Shown here in pieces: positions 42,826-51,463 of a DNA stretch of 64,000 nt. This stretch comes from Streptomyces sp. NBC_01237 (lineage in GTDB: Bacteria > Actinomycetota > Actinomycetes > Streptomycetales > Streptomycetaceae): assembly GCF_035917275.1 (NCBI RefSeq), contig NZ_CP108508.1, positions 1,178,001 to 1,242,000 of the forward strand, written 5' to 3'. The notes beneath the pieces were generated by a model. It saw only the letters and a program-made list of their open reading frames with translations. It had not been told where the DNA came from and did no database searches. Made by a program: the position numbers and the translations under genes. Every line of letters begins with the position of its first letter. The stretch's first letter is position 1.

Positions 42826-42982
42826 GTGGAACCTCCCCCATCTATCCGATGCGCCGCCGGTGGCGGCGCAGTTCATCGGGACTTCCCCGGGATCCTTTCG
42901 TCTGTGGGGTTCCTGAGAACAGTGCGTACACATGTTTCTTTACCGAACCAATAACCGGTGCCCGCTGTCCCGCTGAGCGGAC

Positions 42983-43768
42983 TCACTCACCGCGACCGGA
43001 CCGCAACCCGTCCAGTACGTCGTCCAACGCCGCGTCCAGGACTCCTCGTAGCAGGCGCGCGTCGGCGGCCACGGCGGTCACCAGGACGGCGGGCCCGGCC
43101 AGCGGGGTCACCGCGGCCGTGTCGCCGATGAGCCCCGGCCGGGCCGGGGCGTCCTCGAAGTACGGATCGACGACGAGGAGTTGACCGATCGCGCGGTGAC
43201 CGCCGAGGACGGCCGCACCGTCCCAGCCGCCGGGTACGCCGGGCCCGTAGGCGATCTGCTGGTCGAGCAGCGGGCGGCCGGCCCGTCGAACGGTGAGCCG
43301 GGTGGCCAGGTCCCCCGTACTCTCGCCGTGGCGGCCGAGGATCTGCTCCTCGCGCAGCACCAGCCGTGCGGTGGCGGCGAGTTCGACCCTGGTGGCCATC
43401 CGCAGCTCGCTGCCGTACGCCGAGATGAGCTGTTCCGGCAGCCAGCGCAGTTCCGCGCCCTCCCCCACGGACAACTTCAGTTCGTACGAGGCCGGTTCGG
43501 CATCCGGTCCGGCTCCCGGCAACGCCACCGTGGCCGCAGCCGAGTCGACGGTCAGCCGGGCGCCGTCCTCGACACGCGCCTCGATGGTGAGCCGGTCACC
43601 GCCCAGGGGTGCGCTCATCGCGCCGACGACCGTGACCCTGGCGCAGGATCCGACGACGGACCGGGTGCGCCGCAGGGCGAGCGGCCCGTCGCTCTCCAGC
43701 ACGGGGAGCGCGGTGGAACCCCGGCCGTCCGGTGCGGCGACGATCCGGGCGGTCGCCCGCACGCTCAC
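42983..43768 (-). CDS. ureD: urease accessory protein UreD (UreH)
   Basis: A 261-residue scaffold protein that binds apo-urease and, with UreF and UreG, helps deliver nickel and CO2. Family landmarks are [43 protein letters not shown] and [29 protein letters not shown] 43768 overlaps the ureG stop (GTGA), indicating coupled translation. It is the last gene of the ureABCFGD operon. Confidence 0.92.
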   Translation of the reverse strand: MSVRATARIVAAPDGRGSTALPVLESDGPLALRRTRSVVGSCARVTVVGAMSAPLGGDRLTIEARVEDGARLTVDSAAATVALPGAGPDAEPASYELKLSVGEGAELRWLPEQLISAYGSELRMATRVELAATARLVLREEQILGRHGESTGDLATRLTVRRAGRPLLDQQIAYGPGVPGGWDGAAVLGGHRAIGQLLVVDPYFEDAPARPGLIGDTAAVTPLAGPAVLVTAVAADARLLRGVLDAALDDVLDGLRSGRGE

Positions 43769-44442
43769 GCGGTCCAGGCGGCGAGCTGCGCCCGTACCCA
43801 GTCCGCGACCGGCCCGACGCCCTCGGCGGAGGTCAAGGAGGTGAAGACGACGGGGAGTTCGCCGCGCTGCTCGGCTGCGTCATGGGCCATCCGGTCCAGG
43901 TCGGAGCCGACGTAAGGGGCGAGGTCGGTCTTGTTGACGACCAGGAGGTCGGCGGTGGTGACGCCGGGGCCGCCCTTGCGCGGGATGTCGTCGCCGCCCG
44001 CCACATCGATGACGAAGATCTGGGCGTCGACCAGCCCTTTGGAGAAGGTGGCGGTGAGGTTGTCGCCGCCGGACTCCACGAGTATCAGGTCGAGCGGACC
44101 CACGGCGTCCTCCAGGTCCTCGACCGCTTCGAGGTTGGCGGATATGTCGTCCCGGATGGCCGTGTGCGGGCAGGCGCCGGTCTCCACGGCCTGGATGCGT
44201 TCGGGCGGCAGGACGGCGTTGCGGAGGAGGAAGGCAGCATCCTCGCGGGTGTAGATGTCGTTGGTGACGACGGCGATGGACACCCGGTCGCGCAGGGTGC
44301 GGCACAGCGCGGCGACGGTCGCGGTCTTGCCCGAGCCGACCGGCCCGCCGAGTCCGATCCGAAGGGCCCGGCGGGTGCCGTCGGGGCGTGCGGCGTCCGC
44401 GGCGACGGCAGCGGGTCCGTCGTGGAAGTGGTCGAGGTGCAT
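43765..44442 (-). CDS. ureG: urease accessory GTPase UreG
   Basis: A 225-residue SIMIBI-class GTPase that powers nickel insertion into urease. Walker A is [14 protein letters not shown] near 30-43; the metal-binding motif is [13 protein letters not shown] (Cys-Pro-His), followed by [15 protein letters not shown] and [11 protein letters not shown] (NKxD). An N-terminal MHLDHFHDG is His-rich and may bind nickel, partly compensating for the absence of ureE. It lies 25 bp after ureF. Confidence 0.95.
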   Translation of the reverse strand: MHLDHFHDGPAAVAADAARPDGTRRALRIGLGGPVGSGKTATVAALCRTLRDRVSIAVVTNDIYTREDAAFLLRNAVLPPERIQAVETGACPHTAIRDDISANLEAVEDLEDAVGPLDLILVESGGDNLTATFSKGLVDAQIFVIDVAGGDDIPRKGGPGVTTADLLVVNKTDLAPYVGSDLDRMAHDAAEQRGELPVVFTSLTSAEGVGPVADWVRAQLAAWTA

Positions 44443-44467
44443 GGGGTGCGGCTCCTGATTCTTGCGG

Positions 44468-45130
44468 TTACGAGGCGAACAGCCGGACCGGCCAGGCCGC
44501 GTGCGCTTCGGCGGTGATGTCGAGCAGCGGGGCCGATGCGGCGGGCAGGGCGTCGATGCCCTGGCGGGCGGCAGCGGCGGCCAGCGCGGCCACTCGGTCG
44601 AGTTCGGGGGCGAGGCGGGCGAGGACGGCGGTGGCCTCGAAGGGGTCGAGGGAGAGCAGCCGGACCACGGCGGTGGCCGGTCCGCTGACCGTTTCGTATG
44701 CGACGCAGTGGGCCGCGTCCTGTGGTCCGAGCCCCGCCGCGCGTGCGGTGAGCCCGAGGACGACGGGCTGGTGGGCACCGCGCGGCCGGGCGGCGGCGAG
44801 CGCGGCGAGTTCGGGGCTCGGCCAGGTGGCACGGGCGGCCCGCATCAGCTGCCGGCCCAGTTTGCGCGCGGTAGCCCGCAGGGCGGGGGACGGGGTGCGG
44901 GCATCGGCGGCCTCGTCCAGCGCGAGCGGGTCGAGGCCGTGGGCGGCCGCCGCCGCGAGTGCCGCGGCGGTGAGTCCGCTGGTGTGCAGACGGCCCCGGC
45001 AGAAGTCCGCGAGATCGTCGGCGTCGCGGATGCGTCCCGCCTTGACGGCCGGTTCGGCGCCGCCGGAGTGGGCGTGCCCTCCGGCGGGGAACCGGCCGTC
45101 GGCCAGGACGAGCAGAGCTGCGCGTGACAT
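44468..45130 (-). CDS. ureF: urease accessory protein UreF
   Basis: A 220-residue all-helical protein acting as a fidelity/GTPase-modulating factor in urease maturation. [21 protein letters not shown] at the N-terminus and [21 protein letters not shown] in the C-terminal half are recognisable UreF features. It starts 15 bp after ureC. Confidence 0.92.
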   Translation of the reverse strand: MSRAALLVLADGRFPAGGHAHSGGAEPAVKAGRIRDADDLADFCRGRLHTSGLTAAALAAAAAHGLDPLALDEAADARTPSPALRATARKLGRQLMRAARATWPSPELAALAAARPRGAHQPVVLGLTARAAGLGPQDAAHCVAYETVSGPATAVVRLLSLDPFEATAVLARLAPELDRVAALAAAAARQGIDALPAASAPLLDITAEAHAAWPVRLFAS

Positions 45131-45145
45131 GGTCGGATCCGCCGG

Positions 45146-46867
45146 TCAGAAGAGGAAGTAGCGCTGGGCCATGGGAAGTTCCTGGGCGGGTGCGGGTTCG
45201 ACCGGTTCGCCGTCGATGGTGACGGCGAAGCTGTCGGGGTCGACGTGGACGTGCGGCAGAGCGTCGTTCTGCCGCATGTCCGCCTTGGTGACACCTCGGG
45301 TGCTGGTGATCGGAACGAACCGCTTTCCCAGGGCGAGCCGTTCGGGCAGACCGTCCTCGATCGCGGTGGCCGAGACGAAGTTGAAGGAGTTGACGGCGGG
45401 CGCCCTGCCGTGTGCGCCGAACATCGGACGCGGCAGCACCGGCTGCGGAGTGGGGATGGAGGCGTTCGCGTCGCCCATCTGCGCGTACGCGATCTGGCCC
45501 CCCTTGATGACGGTCTGCGGCTTGACGCCGAAGAAGGCCGGGTCCCACAGCACGAGATCGGCGAGCTTGCCGGTCTCGACCGAGCCGATCTCCCGGTCCA
45601 GGCCCTGTGCCACCGCCGGGTTGATCGTGTACTTGGCGACATAGCGACGGACCCGGTGGTTGTCGGCCGCCCCGTCCCCGGGCAGTGCGCCGCGCCGCCG
45701 CTTCATCACATGGGCGGTCTGCCAGGTCCGCAGGACGACCTCGCCGACGCGGCCCATCGCCTGGGCGTCGGAGGAGATGATCGAGATCGCGCCGAGGTCG
45801 TGCAGGATGTCCTCGGCGGCGATGGTGGAGGGCCGGATCCGGGACTCGGCGAACGCGAGGTCCTCGGGGACCGAGGGGTTGAGGTGGTGGCAGACCATCA
45901 GCATGTCGAGGTGTTCTTCGAGGGTGTTGACGGTGTGCGGCCGGGTCGGATTGGTGGAGCTCGGCAGGACGTAGGGCTCCGAGACGACGGTGATGATATC
46001 GGGGGCGTGGCCGCCGCCGGCACCTTCGGTGTGGTACGCGTGGATGGAACGCCGGGCGATCGCGGCGAGGGTGTCGGCGACGAATCCGGCCTCGTTGAGC
46101 GTGTCCGTGTGGATGGCGAGCTGGGCTCCGGTCTCCTCGCAGACGTTCAGGCACGCGTCGATGACGGCGGGGGTGGCACCCCAGTCCTCGTGGATCTTGA
46201 ATCCCAGGGCTCCGCCGCGCAGTTGTGAGTACATCGCGTCGCGGGACATCGTGTTGCCCTTGCCGAGCAGCCCGATGTTGACCGGGTACGCCTCCAGCGC
46301 GTCGAACATCCGGGCGAGATGCCAGGGGCCGGGCGTGACGGTGGTGGCCTTGGTGCCCTCGGCGGGACCGGTGCCGCCGCCGACCAGTGTGGTCACCCCG
46401 CTGGAGAGCGCCTGGTCGATGACGGTCGGTGAGATGAAGTGGACATGCGCGTCGACGGCGCCCGCGGTGAGGAACTTGCCGTTGCCCGCGATGATCTCGG
46501 TCTCGGGCCCGATGATCAGGTCGGGGTGGATCCCGTCCATGGTGTCCGGGTTCCCGGCCTTGCCGATGCCGGTGATCCGGCCGTCCCGGATGCCTAGGTC
46601 GGCCTTGACGATGCCCCAGTGGTCGATGATGACGGCGCCCGTGATGACGGTGTCGGGGGCACCTTCGGCGCGGGTGGTGCGCGCCTGGCCCATCGATTCG
46701 CGGATCACCTTGCCGCCGCCGAACACGGCCTCGTCACCGGCCATTCCGGGGCCGCCGCAGCGGTCCTCCTCGATCTCCACGAGCAGGTCGGTGTCGGCGA
46801 GGCGGACGCGGTCGCCGGTGGTGGGCCCGAAGAGATCGGCGTACACGGCACGGTGGAGCTCAGGCAT
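45146..46867 (-). CDS. ureC: urease alpha subunit
   Basis: A 573-residue nickel metalloenzyme subunit hydrolysing urea to ammonia and carbamate. The active site is complete: HVHF (His141, His143), carbamylated-Lys motif [10 protein letters not shown] (Lys224), [20 protein letters not shown], flap [22 protein letters not shown] with the catalytic His, and [12 protein letters not shown] (Asp). ATG 46867 lies within the end of ureB (8-bp overlap). Confidence 0.97.
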   Translation of the reverse strand: MPELHRAVYADLFGPTTGDRVRLADTDLLVEIEEDRCGGPGMAGDEAVFGGGKVIRESMGQARTTRAEGAPDTVITGAVIIDHWGIVKADLGIRDGRITGIGKAGNPDTMDGIHPDLIIGPETEIIAGNGKFLTAGAVDAHVHFISPTVIDQALSSGVTTLVGGGTGPAEGTKATTVTPGPWHLARMFDALEAYPVNIGLLGKGNTMSRDAMYSQLRGGALGFKIHEDWGATPAVIDACLNVCEETGAQLAIHTDTLNEAGFVADTLAAIARRSIHAYHTEGAGGGHAPDIITVVSEPYVLPSSTNPTRPHTVNTLEEHLDMLMVCHHLNPSVPEDLAFAESRIRPSTIAAEDILHDLGAISIISSDAQAMGRVGEVVLRTWQTAHVMKRRRGALPGDGAADNHRVRRYVAKYTINPAVAQGLDREIGSVETGKLADLVLWDPAFFGVKPQTVIKGGQIAYAQMGDANASIPTPQPVLPRPMFGAHGRAPAVNSFNFVSATAIEDGLPERLALGKRFVPITSTRGVTKADMRQNDALPHVHVDPDSFAVTIDGEPVEPAPAQELPMAQRYFLF

Positions 46868-47171
46868 CGAGGGGACCTCCGGTCGCACCGCGCAGGCCGG
46901 GGACGACCCGGCGGCCGGCGAGCGGGACGAGTTCGACGTCGACGGGAATGCCGGGTTCGAAGCGGACGGCCGTACCGGCGGCGATGTGGAGGCGCAGCCC
47001 GTGCGCGGCGGCGCGGTCGAAACGGAGCCCGGGGTTGGCCTCGGCGAAGTGATAGTGCGAGCCGACCTGGACCGGGCGGTCGGCTGCGTTGAGGACGGTG
47101 AGGCGGGTGACGGCACGGCCCTCGTTGATGGGCACGGTCCCGTCCGCGTACAGGATCTCTCCGGGAATCAT
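46860..47171 (-). CDS. ureB: urease beta subunit
   Basis: A 103-residue structural subunit starting [19 protein letters not shown] and carrying [18 protein letters not shown], both diagnostic. It lies between ureA (15 bp gap) and ureC (overlap). Confidence 0.95.
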   Translation of the reverse strand: MIPGEILYADGTVPINEGRAVTRLTVLNAADRPVQVGSHYHFAEANPGLRFDRAAAHGLRLHIAAGTAVRFEPGIPVDVELVPLAGRRVVPGLRGATGGPLDA

Positions 47172-47186
47172 CGGCGGCGCTCCTCG

Positions 47187-47489
47187 TCAGACGATCGGGT
47201 CGTGGACGGTGACGAGCTTGGTGCCGTCCGGAAAGGTGGCCTCGACCTGCACGTCGTGGAGCATCTCGGGTATGCCGTCCATGACGTCGGCCCGGGTGAG
47301 CAGTGTGCGTCCGGACGCCATCAGTTCGGCCACTGTGCGGCCGTCCCGGGCGCCTTCCAGCAGATGGGAGGTGATCAGGGCGACGGCCTCGGGATGATTG
47401 AGCCGCAGCCCGCGTGCCCGGCGCTTCTCGGCCACGTCGGCGGCCACATGGATGAGCAGACGCTCCTGCTCGTGCGGGGTCAGTTGCAC
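47187..47489 (-). CDS. ureA: urease gamma subunit
   Basis: A 100-residue subunit with [41 protein letters not shown] and [21 protein letters not shown], the classic UreA sequence. GTG 47489 has GAGGTGG upstream. It is the first gene of ureABCFGD; its promoter and a palindrome lie about 50-80 bp upstream. Confidence 0.96.
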   Translation of the reverse strand: MQLTPHEQERLLIHVAADVAEKRRARGLRLNHPEAVALITSHLLEGARDGRTVAELMASGRTLLTRADVMDGIPEMLHDVQVEATFPDGTKLVTVHDPIV

Positions 47490-47538
47490 GCTTCCACCTC
47501 ATCGTCTTCCGCCCAGTACCGGCCCTGGGCGCAGCGGG

Positions 47539-47567
47539 ACCCTATCCGCCATCAACAGTCTGTTGAA
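47539..47567 (-). promoter_or_regulatory. urease operon promoter with overlapping palindrome
   Basis: Reading the minus strand, TTCAAC (47567-47562), 17 bp, then TAGGGT (47544-47539) give a plausible -35/-10 pair about 50 bp before ureA. The perfect repeat TCAACA-GTC-TGTTGA (47552-47566) covers the -35, so a bound repressor would block transcription. Confidence 0.6.
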
Positions 47568-47572
47568 CGATG

Positions 47573-47849
47573 AATGAGGGTCTCGCGGCGAGGTATTGCA
47601 CGTTAGGGCGGAAGTTTTTCCACCGCGTTAACTGATCTTTGGTGAAGCCATGGACATCGGGCCGCACAACCCGCCCTCCGGCTCTTCGGGCCGTACGCGC
47701 CCGAAGAGCGCCTCCTGGGCGACGAGACTCCGGGCCGTGGCGATCACCGTGCGCACCCTGCCGTCGGCGGATGCACCGGAGTGTCCGTACCGCCCTCGCG
47801 ACCGTCTCGTATACGGGCGTGGTCCTCGCCACCGCGAGGCCCGAAGACA
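47573..47849. other. no confident gene upstream of the urease promoter
   Basis: Several frames are open but none has family-like sequence or a good ribosome binding site. A minus-strand stretch (HSGASADGRVRTVIATARSLVAQEALFGR, split here as 47650-47800) has a protein-like composition and might be a gene remnant; it was not recognised. Confidence 0.4.
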
Positions 47850-47888
47850 GCCGTGCGTCCCCGTCCGCAGCGGACGGGGACGCACGGC
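47850..47888 (+). terminator. perfect 18-bp hairpin with T-rich tail and no obvious upstream gene
   Basis: Arms 47850-47867 and 47871-47888 pair perfectly around CAG, followed by CTTTCTGTT on the + strand. This is a textbook intrinsic terminator, yet no annotated + strand gene precedes it. It may end a non-coding RNA or a lost gene, or act on the minus strand for the antitoxin gene. Confidence 0.7.
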
Positions 47889-47960
47889 CTTTCTGTTCCG
47901 GGCGGGGGTGCGCCCGGGAAGATTCCTGGGGCCGGCGGGACCCCTGAGACCCCGGGGCCT

Positions 47961-48245
47961 TCAGTCGTTCCGCTCGTGGTGCCCGCGGTGCTCGGCGGCG
48001 ATGCCGAAGCGGCGCCGCTCCCCCGGAGCGGACGTCACCGACCCGATCGAGGACACCGAGCTGATCACCTGCTCCTCCGCGGCGGCTTCCTCGCCCTCGA
48101 GCCGCTCCAGGTCAGCGGCGGAGACCAGCGCCACGAGCGGCTTGCCGTGCCGCGTCACGACGACGCGCTCACCGCCGTAGACGACACGGTTGATCAGTTC
48201 GGCGAGCTCTGCCCGGGCTTGCGTCACCGGAATCTCGTAGGCCAT
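47961..48245 (-). CDS. orphan Phd/YefM-family antitoxin
   Basis: A 94-residue protein with the PhdYeFM fold: MAYEIPVTQARAELAELINRV, YGGERVVVTRHGKPLVALVSAADLERLE at about 1-55, the DNA-binding dimer part. The C-terminal tail (acidic, then GERRRFGIAAEHRGHHERND) is the toxin-neutralising region in relatives. No RelE/YoeB, Doc or other toxin gene lies within several hundred bases on either side, so it is an orphan or acts as a plain transcription factor. ATG 48245 was chosen over an upstream ATG because the conserved domain begins there. Confidence 0.85.
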   Translation of the reverse strand: MAYEIPVTQARAELAELINRVVYGGERVVVTRHGKPLVALVSAADLERLEGEEAAAEEQVISSVSSIGSVTSAPGERRRFGIAAEHRGHHERND

Positions 48246-48364
48246 GGTCCCCAGTTTATGCAATGCCCACTTGGTCCGCTGTGGTCCGCGGCGACAGCGA
48301 TTGTCCAGGTCAGAGGCTCTCGTCTGCTCTCGTCGGTGAGAAATGTGTGAGACGGGGTGAGACG

Positions 48365-48640
48365 AGCGGCTCCGCCTCCGGGGCCGTCACCGCCGTCCAG
48401 CAGCTCGGCAGCGCACTGGGCACTGGGCACTGGGCACTGGGCACTGGGCGTCACCGTCCTGGGCGCCGTGTTCCTCAGCGCGCCCGGCGGGCAGATCACC
48501 TGCGCCGCCGGCCGGGCCGCACGGACCGTCGCGGTGGCCGGTTGCAGCGCGACCATGCAGGTCACCCCATGGGGCCGGGACCGGGCTTCTCGCCGCGGCA
48601 CTCGCGGCCTCGTTCCCGCTGTTGCGTCCCGCCTGCCGTT
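48365..48640 (+). pseudogene. decayed C-terminus of a DHA2-type MFS transporter
   Basis: In frame 2, SGSASGAVTAVQQLGSALG ends at the repeat at 48414-48448. In frame 3 the sequence resumes VTVLGAVFLS, and in frame 1 GAGTGLLAAALAASFPLLRP supplies the last membrane helix. Joined, these match the usual end of DHA2 drug exporters (SGAVTAVQQLGGALG-VxVLGTVFF ... final helix). At least two frameshifts and the absence of the N-terminal 90% make it a remnant. Confidence 0.65.
48414..48448. repeat. five perfect tandem copies of CACTGGG
   Basis: A 7-bp unit is repeated five times without error inside the MFS remnant. Collapsing it to one copy restores the reading frame between AVQQLGSALG and VTVLGAVF; the extra 28 bp shift it by one. 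Confidence 0.95.
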
Positions 48641-48767
48641 TCTACCGGGTTCGCGTGTCCGGCGCGGACTTCGGTGCGCCTCCTTTCGGCGGCGCGCACG
48701 GGTCCGGCGGCGCGCACAGATATGGAGCGGGTGCCCCGTGCACGCCACGGTTCGGCGCGTCCGATCA

Positions 48768-50045
48768 TCAGATGCGGAGGTCCTTGGTGACGCTGGAAGC
48801 AGGGGTGGTCAGGACGGCGTCGAAGGCGTCGATGACGGGGGTGTGCACATAGGTGCCCTGCAATCGGATGCGGTCGGGAGGGCCGGAAGTCTCCGTGCGT
48901 GCCTTGCGGAGATCAGCGATGCCGAGTCCCAGGCCGGCGTCGGCGAAGGCGCCCTCGACGCTTCCGGGTTCGGGCGGTTCCAACGTCGTGTGGCCCAGGG
49001 TGAAGCCGAAGGGCGCCTTCTCGTCGCGGTGCATGTCCGCGGTGTGACCGGCAACGCTGGTCAGACCGAGCGCGAAGTAGCCGTCGCCCAGTGCACGCTG
49101 CAACTGCTGTCCCATCGGCAGCCCCGTGAGGCGCCCGTCGAAGGAGATGGGTGCCGTCTGGATGTGGGCGTTGTGGGCGGCCAGGACGATACGGGTTCCA
49201 GGATCGAGGCGTTCCAGGTGCCAGAGGACCGTTCTGGCCATGTAGGCGTCCCGGGCCGAGGTGTCGGCGGTGAGGCCGTTGTCTGCGAACAGCCCGGCCA
49301 TGGCGCGGAAGGTGTAGTCGGCGTGGCAGGCGCCTTCGAGGCGGTGCAGGGCGAGGTCGTAGTCGTCCTGGTCGCCGCGGGTGACGTACAGCGGTTCGAG
49401 GGAACGGAATCGGACGAACAGGCGCGCGAGGATCGCGGTGAGGGCGTTCTGTTCGGTGGTGGGCAGGCGCGCCCAGGCGGGTGCGGCAACGGCCGCCGAG
49501 CCGCCTGCGAATGATGCGGCGATCCGCATGGCCGTCTCGACCGCCGGCGCGGTCTCGGGGTCGATGTGGCGCAGGTAGTCGGCGACCGGGGCCAGAGCGG
49601 GGAGCAGGGAACCGCCTGCCCCCGGGATGTCGATGCCTGCGAAGCGCACCGGTGGTGAGGCGGTGCGGTTGTGCCGGCGGACCCATTGCACGGGCTCGGT
49701 GATCCCCACGGGTATGGCCGTGGCGAGGTGGACCGCCAGGTCCTCGTCCGTTCCCTCTCCCCGGGCCCAGGCGTCCAGGGGGATGCCTTCGCTGAAGCCG
49801 TACTCGAAGGCGAGGACGTTGAAGCCGCAGCGTTCGACGAGGAACCGCAGAAGACGGCGGCGCAGGAGTGCGAACTCCTCGATGAAGTGGGAGTGTTCGC
49901 CGATCGCGACGACGCGGGCGTCCCCGATGATGCCGCGCAGCGGTTCCAGGTCGTCGAGCGGCGCTTCGGGATCGAGGTGCGCGAGGGGGACGGCGTGTTC
50001 GCCGAGCCAGCCGGTGAACGGGGTGGCGGAGGACGGACGGGGCAT
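48768..50045 (-). CDS. erythromycin-esterase-family protein
   Basis: A 425-residue EreA/EreB-like hydrolase. The family pattern is clear: VVAIGEHSHFIEEFALLRRRLLRFL (catalytic His/Glu region) near 47-70, FNVLAFEYGFSEG, VRFAGIDIPGAGG (Asp), RDAYMARTVLWHLE and RIVLAAHNAHIQ (HNxH). Some relatives hydrolyse the macrolide lactone, others have different ester substrates, so resistance is not proven. ATG 50045 has only a weak ribosome binding site. It lies between a decayed MFS gene and a truncated acetyltransferase gene, all resistance-type families. Confidence 0.85.
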   Translation of the reverse strand: MPRPSSATPFTGWLGEHAVPLAHLDPEAPLDDLEPLRGIIGDARVVAIGEHSHFIEEFALLRRRLLRFLVERCGFNVLAFEYGFSEGIPLDAWARGEGTDEDLAVHLATAIPVGITEPVQWVRRHNRTASPPVRFAGIDIPGAGGSLLPALAPVADYLRHIDPETAPAVETAMRIAASFAGGSAAVAAPAWARLPTTEQNALTAILARLFVRFRSLEPLYVTRGDQDDYDLALHRLEGACHADYTFRAMAGLFADNGLTADTSARDAYMARTVLWHLERLDPGTRIVLAAHNAHIQTAPISFDGRLTGLPMGQQLQRALGDGYFALGLTSVAGHTADMHRDEKAPFGFTLGHTTLEPPEPGSVEGAFADAGLGLGIADLRKARTETSGPPDRIRLQGTYVHTPVIDAFDAVLTTPASSVTKDLRI

Positions 50046-50061
50046 ACTGGCGGCTCGATTC

Positions 50062-50268
50062 TCAGTGCGGGAAGGGGCCGGGGGCCGCGGCCTCCAGGGC
50101 TTCGAGGGTGCCGGACATGGTGGTGGGGAGATGTTCGGTGAGGTGCGGCAAGGGCCAGTCCCACCGGGCCAGTGCGAGGAGGCGGTCGATGCCGGCGTCG
50201 CTGTGGCGGCGGCGCAGCAGCCGGGCGGGGTTGCCGCCGACGATGCCGTGGTCGGTAACGAGCGGCAT
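50062..50268 (-). pseudogene. 3' remnant of a xenobiotic (CatB/Vat-type) acetyltransferase gene
   Basis: Sixty-eight residues beginning at MPLVTDHGIVGGNPARLLRRR and continuing LLALARWDWPLPHLTEHLP match the C-terminal end of hexapeptide-repeat acetyltransferases (...VVGGNPAKVIRRRF...WWDWP...). The left-handed beta-helix and catalytic His part are missing, so it cannot be active. The upstream frame has no related sequence. It lies 17 bp upstream of the erythromycin-esterase-family gene, same strand. Confidence 0.65.
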
Positions 50269-50299
50269 CTGTGATCGATCCTTTCCGGAGACGGGGACG

Positions 50300-50560
50300 T
50301 CAGGCGTAGTTTTCAACGGCGCCGAACCAGCCGGAAGAACCTTCGCGCAGTACCGGCACCGCGACGGCGAAGGCTCCTCGACGGCCGCGGCTCGGGCGAT
50401 GTGCGCGCCGGGCAGGATCAGGGGCGTCGGCAGCGCTGTCGTGGGCCTTGGTGGTGTGGATGTCGACGCGGGAGCGCCGGTCCCGGGTCGCCCGGCGGAG
50501 TTCCTCGGGGCCGACCAGGTCCAGGAGGAGCGGCCGTGCGGCGTGCAGGGCGGTGTCCAT
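50300..50560 (-). CDS. possible small hypothetical protein divergent from tetR
   Basis: An 86-residue frame starting MDTALHAARPLLLDLVGPEEL and ending GWFGAVENYA. AAGGGAG lies only about 3-5 nt before ATG 50560. The middle is Arg/Asp-rich, and no family is recognised. Its position, with a TetR operator just upstream, would make it the natural target gene, but it may equally be a frameshifted remnant like its neighbours. Confidence 0.4.
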   Translation of the reverse strand: MDTALHAARPLLLDLVGPEELRRATRDRRSRVDIHTTKAHDSAADAPDPARRAHRPSRGRRGAFAVAVPVLREGSSGWFGAVENYA

Positions 50561-50575
50561 ACACTCCCTTCGGAA

Positions 50576-50644
50576 CGGCACGTGTCGTGCCGACAGAAGA
50601 ACGCACATGCGGGCATCTCGTCAAGTACGGCACGTGCCGTGCCG
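50576..50644. promoter_or_regulatory. two near-identical 17-bp TetR operators in the divergent region
   Basis: CGGCACG-TGT-CGTGCCG (50576-50592) and CGGCACG-TGC-CGTGCCG (50628-50644) differ only in one spacer base and are 52 bp apart centre to centre. The second abuts TAGGGT (50646-50651), a -10 box only 6 bp before the tetR ATG. Confidence 0.75.
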
Positions 50645-50657
50645 ATAGGGTGGCGGT

Positions 50658-51233
50658 ATGACCGACTCCCGCCGCGGCGCCGCCCGGACCGAGGCCATCA
50701 TGCGGACCACGCTGGAACTGGGCCAGGAGATCGGCTACGCCAAGCTCAGCATGGAAGCGATCGCGGCCCGGGCCGGCGCGGGAAAACACACCATCTACCG
50801 CAGATGGCCCTCCAAGGGCGCCCTGTTCCTGGACTCGCTGCTCTCTCTGTACAAGTCCAGCCTGGACTACCCCGACACGGGCGACATCGTCGCCGACCTG
50901 CGCACACAGATCCACGCGGCCGTCGACCTGCTGGGCAACCCGCCCTTCGGCCCGCTGTACCAAGCCCTGGTCGGTGAAGCCCAGCACGACCCGCAGCTCG
51001 CCGACGCGCTCAACGAGCGCTTCATCAAGCCCCAGGCCGACAGGACCGTCGCCCGACTGAAGGCGGCACAGGAACAAGGCCAGCTCTCGCCCGCCTTCGA
51101 CCTGGGCCTCGCCATGGCAATCCTCTCCGGCCCGCTCTACTTCCAATTCCTGATCACCCAGGAGCCCCTGACCCACGAGTACGTCGACCGTGTCCTCCAA
51201 GCCCTCTTCACCGGCATGGGGAAACCCTCATGA
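50658..51233 (+). CDS. TetR-family regulator
   Basis: A 191-residue regulator. The HTH is IMRTTLELGQEIGYAKLSMEAIAARAGAGKHTIYRRWPSKGAL at about 14-56, and the C-terminal domain (TetR_C_11-like) has PLYQALVGEAQHDPQLADALNERFI. The transcript is probably leaderless because a TAGGGT -10 lies 6 bp before ATG 50658. Flanking twin operators imply autoregulation and control of the divergent region. Confidence 0.9.
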   Translation: MTDSRRGAARTEAIMRTTLELGQEIGYAKLSMEAIAARAGAGKHTIYRRWPSKGALFLDSLLSLYKSSLDYPDTGDIVADLRTQIHAAVDLLGNPPFGPLYQALVGEAQHDPQLADALNERFIKPQADRTVARLKAAQEQGQLSPAFDLGLAMAILSGPLYFQFLITQEPLTHEYVDRVLQALFTGMGKPS

Positions 51234-51285
51234 GGCCCGTCGCGCGACAGCGGGCCCATCAGGCCGCAGACGTCCGGACGAGCCC

Positions 51286-51301
51286 AGGGCGCGGGCGCCC
51301 T
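51286..51301 (+). terminator. short hairpin after tetR
   Basis: AGGGCG-CGGG-CGCCCT, 6-bp stem, 52 bp after the stop; weak candidate. Confidence 0.3.
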
Positions 51302-51463
51302 CATGTACCCCGGGACCTCCGCGGCATTGGAGCAACAACTTCGCGAGGGCCGAACAATGCCCCGATGACATCAAGCCCGCCCGTGAGGTGAGGGTGAGCA
51401 ACGTGCCACACCTCTCGGGACCGGAGCGCATGTTCCACGCAGACCTCATTACAGGGGAGAGTC

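Noticed and set aside
47650..48180. 176-codon + strand frame opposite the antitoxin gene
   Set aside because: Runs straight through a perfect terminator hairpin and has no protein-like segments.
48246..48364. Toxin gene partner for the Phd/YefM antitoxin
   Set aside because: No short frame here resembles RelE, YoeB, Doc or PIN proteins.
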